Assembly: GCA_025465405.1 (NCBI GenBank)
Contig: JAODNL010000226.1
Location: 1-6,982, forward strand
DNA length: 6,982 nt
Direction: 5' to 3'
Source: Pseudonocardiales bacterium
GTDB lineage: Bacteria > Actinomycetota > Actinomycetes > Mycobacteriales > Jatrophihabitantaceae
Shown here: one piece after another, positions 6,101 to 6,982 of the stretch
How positions within the stretch are numbered: the first letter of the stretch is position 1
Layout: each line of letters begins with the position of its first letter
Position numbers and translations under genes: made by a program
Notes under the pieces: generated by a model
Database searches by the model: none
Seen by the model: the letters and a program-made list of their open reading frames with translations, nothing else
What the model was told of the DNA's origin: nothing

Positions 6101-6567
6101 CCGTCACCGTGAGTTCCCCCTGGAGTGACCCGCCAGCGCTGGCCACCGCCCATTACGTCGTGCGCGTGCTCACCAGGCTGGGGTACAAGGCCCGATTCGC
6201 TTTGTCCTTCGGCGACAGCTACTTCTCGGGTGCCAATCCCGGGCAGCTCGGAATCGCACTGTGGGCGATGGACTACCCCGCGCCCTCGAACTTCTTCGAA
6301 CTGCTGCACTGCGGCGCGAACTTCGCCGGCAGATATTGCAATCCCAGCGCGGACAAACTGTTCATCCGGGCCCTGGATACACAGCGAACCGACCAGGTCC
6401 GCGCGGATACCGTTTGGGCAACTCTCGACCAAACGGTCACCGATGATGCGGCCTGGCTCAGCTTGTACAACCAGCGATCCACACTCGTGCTGTCGGATCG
6501 GGTCGGTAACTACCTGTCCAATCCGAAGTACGGTCCGCTCTACGGACAAGTGTGGGTCGTCAACTGA
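3196..6567 (+). CDS. Membrane-spanning SARP (wHTH-BTAD) regulator with beta-propeller and SBP5 sensor domains
   Basis: Numbering is from GTG 3196 (1123 residues); GTG 3160 would add 12. The order is: OmpR-type winged helix of the SARP class (about 13-93, starting FRVLGPLQVL, then QQRAVLAFLL and the ALWG...IQTYVFRLR helix); BTAD domain (about 113-258); one hydrophobic helix (about 295-314, LAISVASAVVLAAVAVYAV) bounded by Arg; a propeller with W-V-x-N motifs at 359, 399, 439, 479, 519 and 559 and a degraded seventh at 599, exactly 40 residues apart; and a family-5 solute-binding domain (about 613-1123) with GGTLHI, LVYDGLVG, an FTLRRGIHYSNG segment, TGPY (789-792) and a DNPDVRKAINFAVDR segment. 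Predicted topology is DNA-binding half in the cytoplasm, propeller and SBP5 domain outside. Six cysteines form three close pairs, all in the SBP5 domain. There is no lipobox and no NB-ARC ATPase. Likely an external-ligand sensor that activates transcription, possibly of itself and the divergent gene; the ligand is unknown. Confidence 0.9.
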   Translation: MGGHDGDADHRIHFRVLGPLQVLRDGTPVSVGGAQQRAVLAFLLAERERAVSVDQIADALWGASPPAGYAATIQTYVFRLREVLEPERAKGESPGVLVTEPGGYRLTIDPEAVDAADFECLIASGESFVVRGLPAEGAADLARALSLWRGSVLADLAGYDFVARLGSRLDELRLRAVESRIDADLALGRHASMIVELNSLAQSNPLREHLQAQRILALYRAGRQADALAAFRSVRGRLMDELGIEPGAELTELHQSMLNQDAGLLLDHPAPALRPELKQPNGPAPRLVYGRSWRLLAISVASAVVLAAVAVYAVRHSRSSSLRSLPANSAVRIDADGSFHDAVTVGVSPDGVVLARGAAWVANTSANTVSKIDLKKHVVVQTTPVGGGPQALAVSGSDLWVVNSGASSVSRLSLITNQVVDTVPVGNLPGAIAGGENGIWVVNTGDDTVVRIDPTTGETDEPIAVGLRPDGIAVDANTVWVSNSGDGTVSPIDVKSRIVGSSIPVGAGPAGIAVSDGAVWVANSLSQTVSRINPRSRRVVGTIPVGDGPQSITLVRGRLWVSNEFDGTVTIIDPRASHAVKWISTGASVRGLVSDGSSAYATTRSLVAAGHRGGTLHITTGLLPSDSGVDPSNADLAVRFTAFSLVYDGLVGLRRTGGAAGLTLVPDLAVDLPRPSPDGLEYVFTLRRGIHYSNGAEVKPDDIRHGLQQELTLSGDTGRLMNIVGAPDCIRIKTVCDLSRGVEVDDNTFRIAFHLRVPDPDFLLKLTEPLFATPEGDPGVAATTPRPATGPYMIGEYRSHTRFTLVRNPQFHPWSVAAQPQGYPDEIEWTLKPDLTRAVQNVLAGITDADQRAHAAADYSTLLRTNPDHFRSDFTAWTIFLFLNTHVAPFDNPDVRKAINFAVDRNKIVDLVGGASSAAPTCQILPPNLPGYRRYCPYTANPTPDGMYHGPDFATASALVDRSRTRGMAVTVSSPWSDPPALATAHYVVRVLTRLGYKARFALSFGDSYFSGANPGQLGIALWAMDYPAPSNFFELLHCGANFAGRYCNPSADKLFIRALDTQRTDQVRADTVWATLDQTVTDDAAWLSLYNQRSTLVLSDRVGNYLSNPKYGPLYGQVWVVN
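4270..5007 (+). repeat. Seven 120-bp (40-codon) propeller blade repeats
   Basis: Blade-defining codons recur every 120 bases: AWVANT, LWVVNS, IWVVNT, VWVSNS, VWVANS, LWVSNE and the degenerate AYATTR, starting at 4270, 4390, 4510, 4630, 4750, 4870 and 4990. Most blades also carry a following strand ending in a PVG or AVG turn and a G-P-x-x-I/L-A-V segment. The constant 40-residue period, with no insertion, suggests a compact seven-bladed propeller of the YVTN/NHL kind. The DNA copies have diverged, unlike the protein pattern. Confidence 0.8.
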
Positions 6568-6717
6568 CCCAAAGGCCTCGGGCTCGCGGCGCTGAGTCGC
6601 GGTCCGAAGGAAACCTTGCGCTAAATGGTCAACTGGGAACCGCAGTCGCCGCCATCCGGTCCGCTGCAGAAGCCGCCCGGACCTTGTCGAAGTCGGCATC
6701 CGCTTCACCGCCCGTAG

Positions 6718-6840
6718 TTCGACGCTGATGTCTTCCACAGAGCGGATATCGGCATCGCGGACGACGTACACCAAGCCAAACAGGCCCTCGTCGGTCGCTA
6801 CCCCGCCGCACCCATGACCTTGCGTCCGAATGTCATTTGA
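6718..6840 (+). pseudogene. Possible gene remnant, weakly like the C-terminus of electron-transfer flavoprotein alpha subunit
   Basis: A 40-codon open stretch after a TAG (6715-6717) encodes residues that include DADVFHRADIGIADDVHQ and ends at TGA 6838-6840. The 'D-x-x-x-F-x-x-A-D-x-G-x-x-x-D' spacing resembles the C-terminal FAD-domain end of ETF alpha proteins, but this is recalled similarity over about 25 residues only. Second-position GC is low, as in coding DNA, but the opposite strand shares that position, so strand is not settled. There is no plausible start, and a hairpin follows nine bases later. It would be the decayed 3' end of a lost gene, if real. Confidence 0.22.
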
Positions 6841-6848
6841 CAAGCGTG

Positions 6849-6877
6849 GGGCCCTGGACGGGACGTCACCAGGGTCC
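6849..6877. terminator. GC-rich hairpin, candidate terminator or operator
   Basis: GGGCCCTGG (6849-6857) pairs with CCAGGGTCC (6869-6877) over nine positions with one G-T wobble, around an 11-base loop that contains the palindrome GACGTC. No T-tract follows. It lies 281 bases after the regulator stop and nine after the possible gene remnant. It could end transcription, or be a dyad operator for a gene starting just beyond the window. Confidence 0.4.
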
Positions 6878-6982
6878 GACGTCACATGTGCCCTCGACAT
6901 AAGGCGCCGAGGGACCTGCGTTGGCTCCCAGGACTATCCCCATGGTGCCGGAGCGGCCGCGGCGACTCCCACTAGACCGAAG

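Larger units (their letters stand above)
6568..6982. other. Region without a convincing gene downstream of the regulator
   Basis: No frame on either strand here has a credible start, SD and recognisable protein together. It contains a short open stretch resembling a gene end (6718-6840), a strong GC-rich hairpin (6849-6877) and two copies of GACGTCAC 16 bases apart (6862-6869, 6878-6885). An ATG at 6942 with AGGA at 6930-6933 opens a frame that runs off the window after 13 codons; it could be the start of the next gene but is too short to judge. No clear terminator immediately follows the regulator stop. Confidence 0.5.

Noticed and set aside
6629..6811. Minus-strand 60-codon frame downstream of the regulator
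   Set aside because: Arg-rich product, no SD, no motif and no partner context.
5782..6900. Long minus-strand open frame (372 codons)
   Set aside because: Most of it is antisense to the SBP5 domain of the regulator. Residues are Arg/Gly-rich without a domain, and no SD precedes its ATG. Only its first part lies in non-coding DNA, where coding direction is ambiguous.
6942..6982. Possible start of a next plus-strand gene (ATG with AGGA eight bases upstream)
   Set aside because: Only 13 codons are in the window and they show nothing recognisable.

Overview
The window looks like a chromosomal segment of a high-GC Gram-positive actinobacterium. The DNA is GC-rich with GC-biased third codon positions, one gene uses a GTG start, and it encodes a SARP/AfsR-type (winged helix plus BTAD) regulator, a class typical of Actinobacteria. 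The genus cannot be named from the sequence alone. No rRNA, tRNA, CRISPR array, transposase or integrase was seen.

Layout. (1) 1-1195, plus strand: the 3' end of an aconitase/LeuD-like hydro-lyase small subunit, a 36-codon ORF joined to both neighbours by ATGA start/stop overlaps, and a complete metallo-beta-lactamase-fold hydrolase. This is a tightly coupled metabolic operon tail. (2) 1220-2471, plus strand: two exported proteins one base apart. The first is a four-cysteine secreted protein of unknown function and the second a secreted PEBP (YbhB/YbcL, Raf-kinase-inhibitor-like) protein. A hairpin follows. (3) 2609-2911, minus strand: a small exported protein built from two nearly identical 29-residue units at a 33-residue period, each with two cysteines and an RGD tripeptide. 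(4) 2912-3195: a divergent regulatory region with a 12-bp palindrome, a second inverted repeat and four heptamers in two 11-bp-period pairs. (5) 3196-6567, plus strand: a large regulator with the order winged helix, BTAD, one transmembrane helix, seven-bladed beta-propeller, family-5 solute-binding domain. (6) 6568-6982: no convincing gene, but a possible gene remnant and a strong hairpin.

The most interesting content is regions 3-5. The regulator reads as a membrane-spanning one-component receptor: a cytoplasmic SARP DNA-binding half joined through one helix to an extracytoplasmic propeller and a peptide-binding-type domain. The divergent intergenic region carries heptamer direct repeats with the geometry typical of SARP operators, and the gene across it encodes a small secreted repeat protein. 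A plausible but untested model is that the receptor senses an external ligand, possibly a peptide, and controls the repeat-protein gene and/or itself through these heptamers. The exported four-cysteine and PEBP proteins nearby may belong to the same surface-related locus, but nothing in the sequence proves this.
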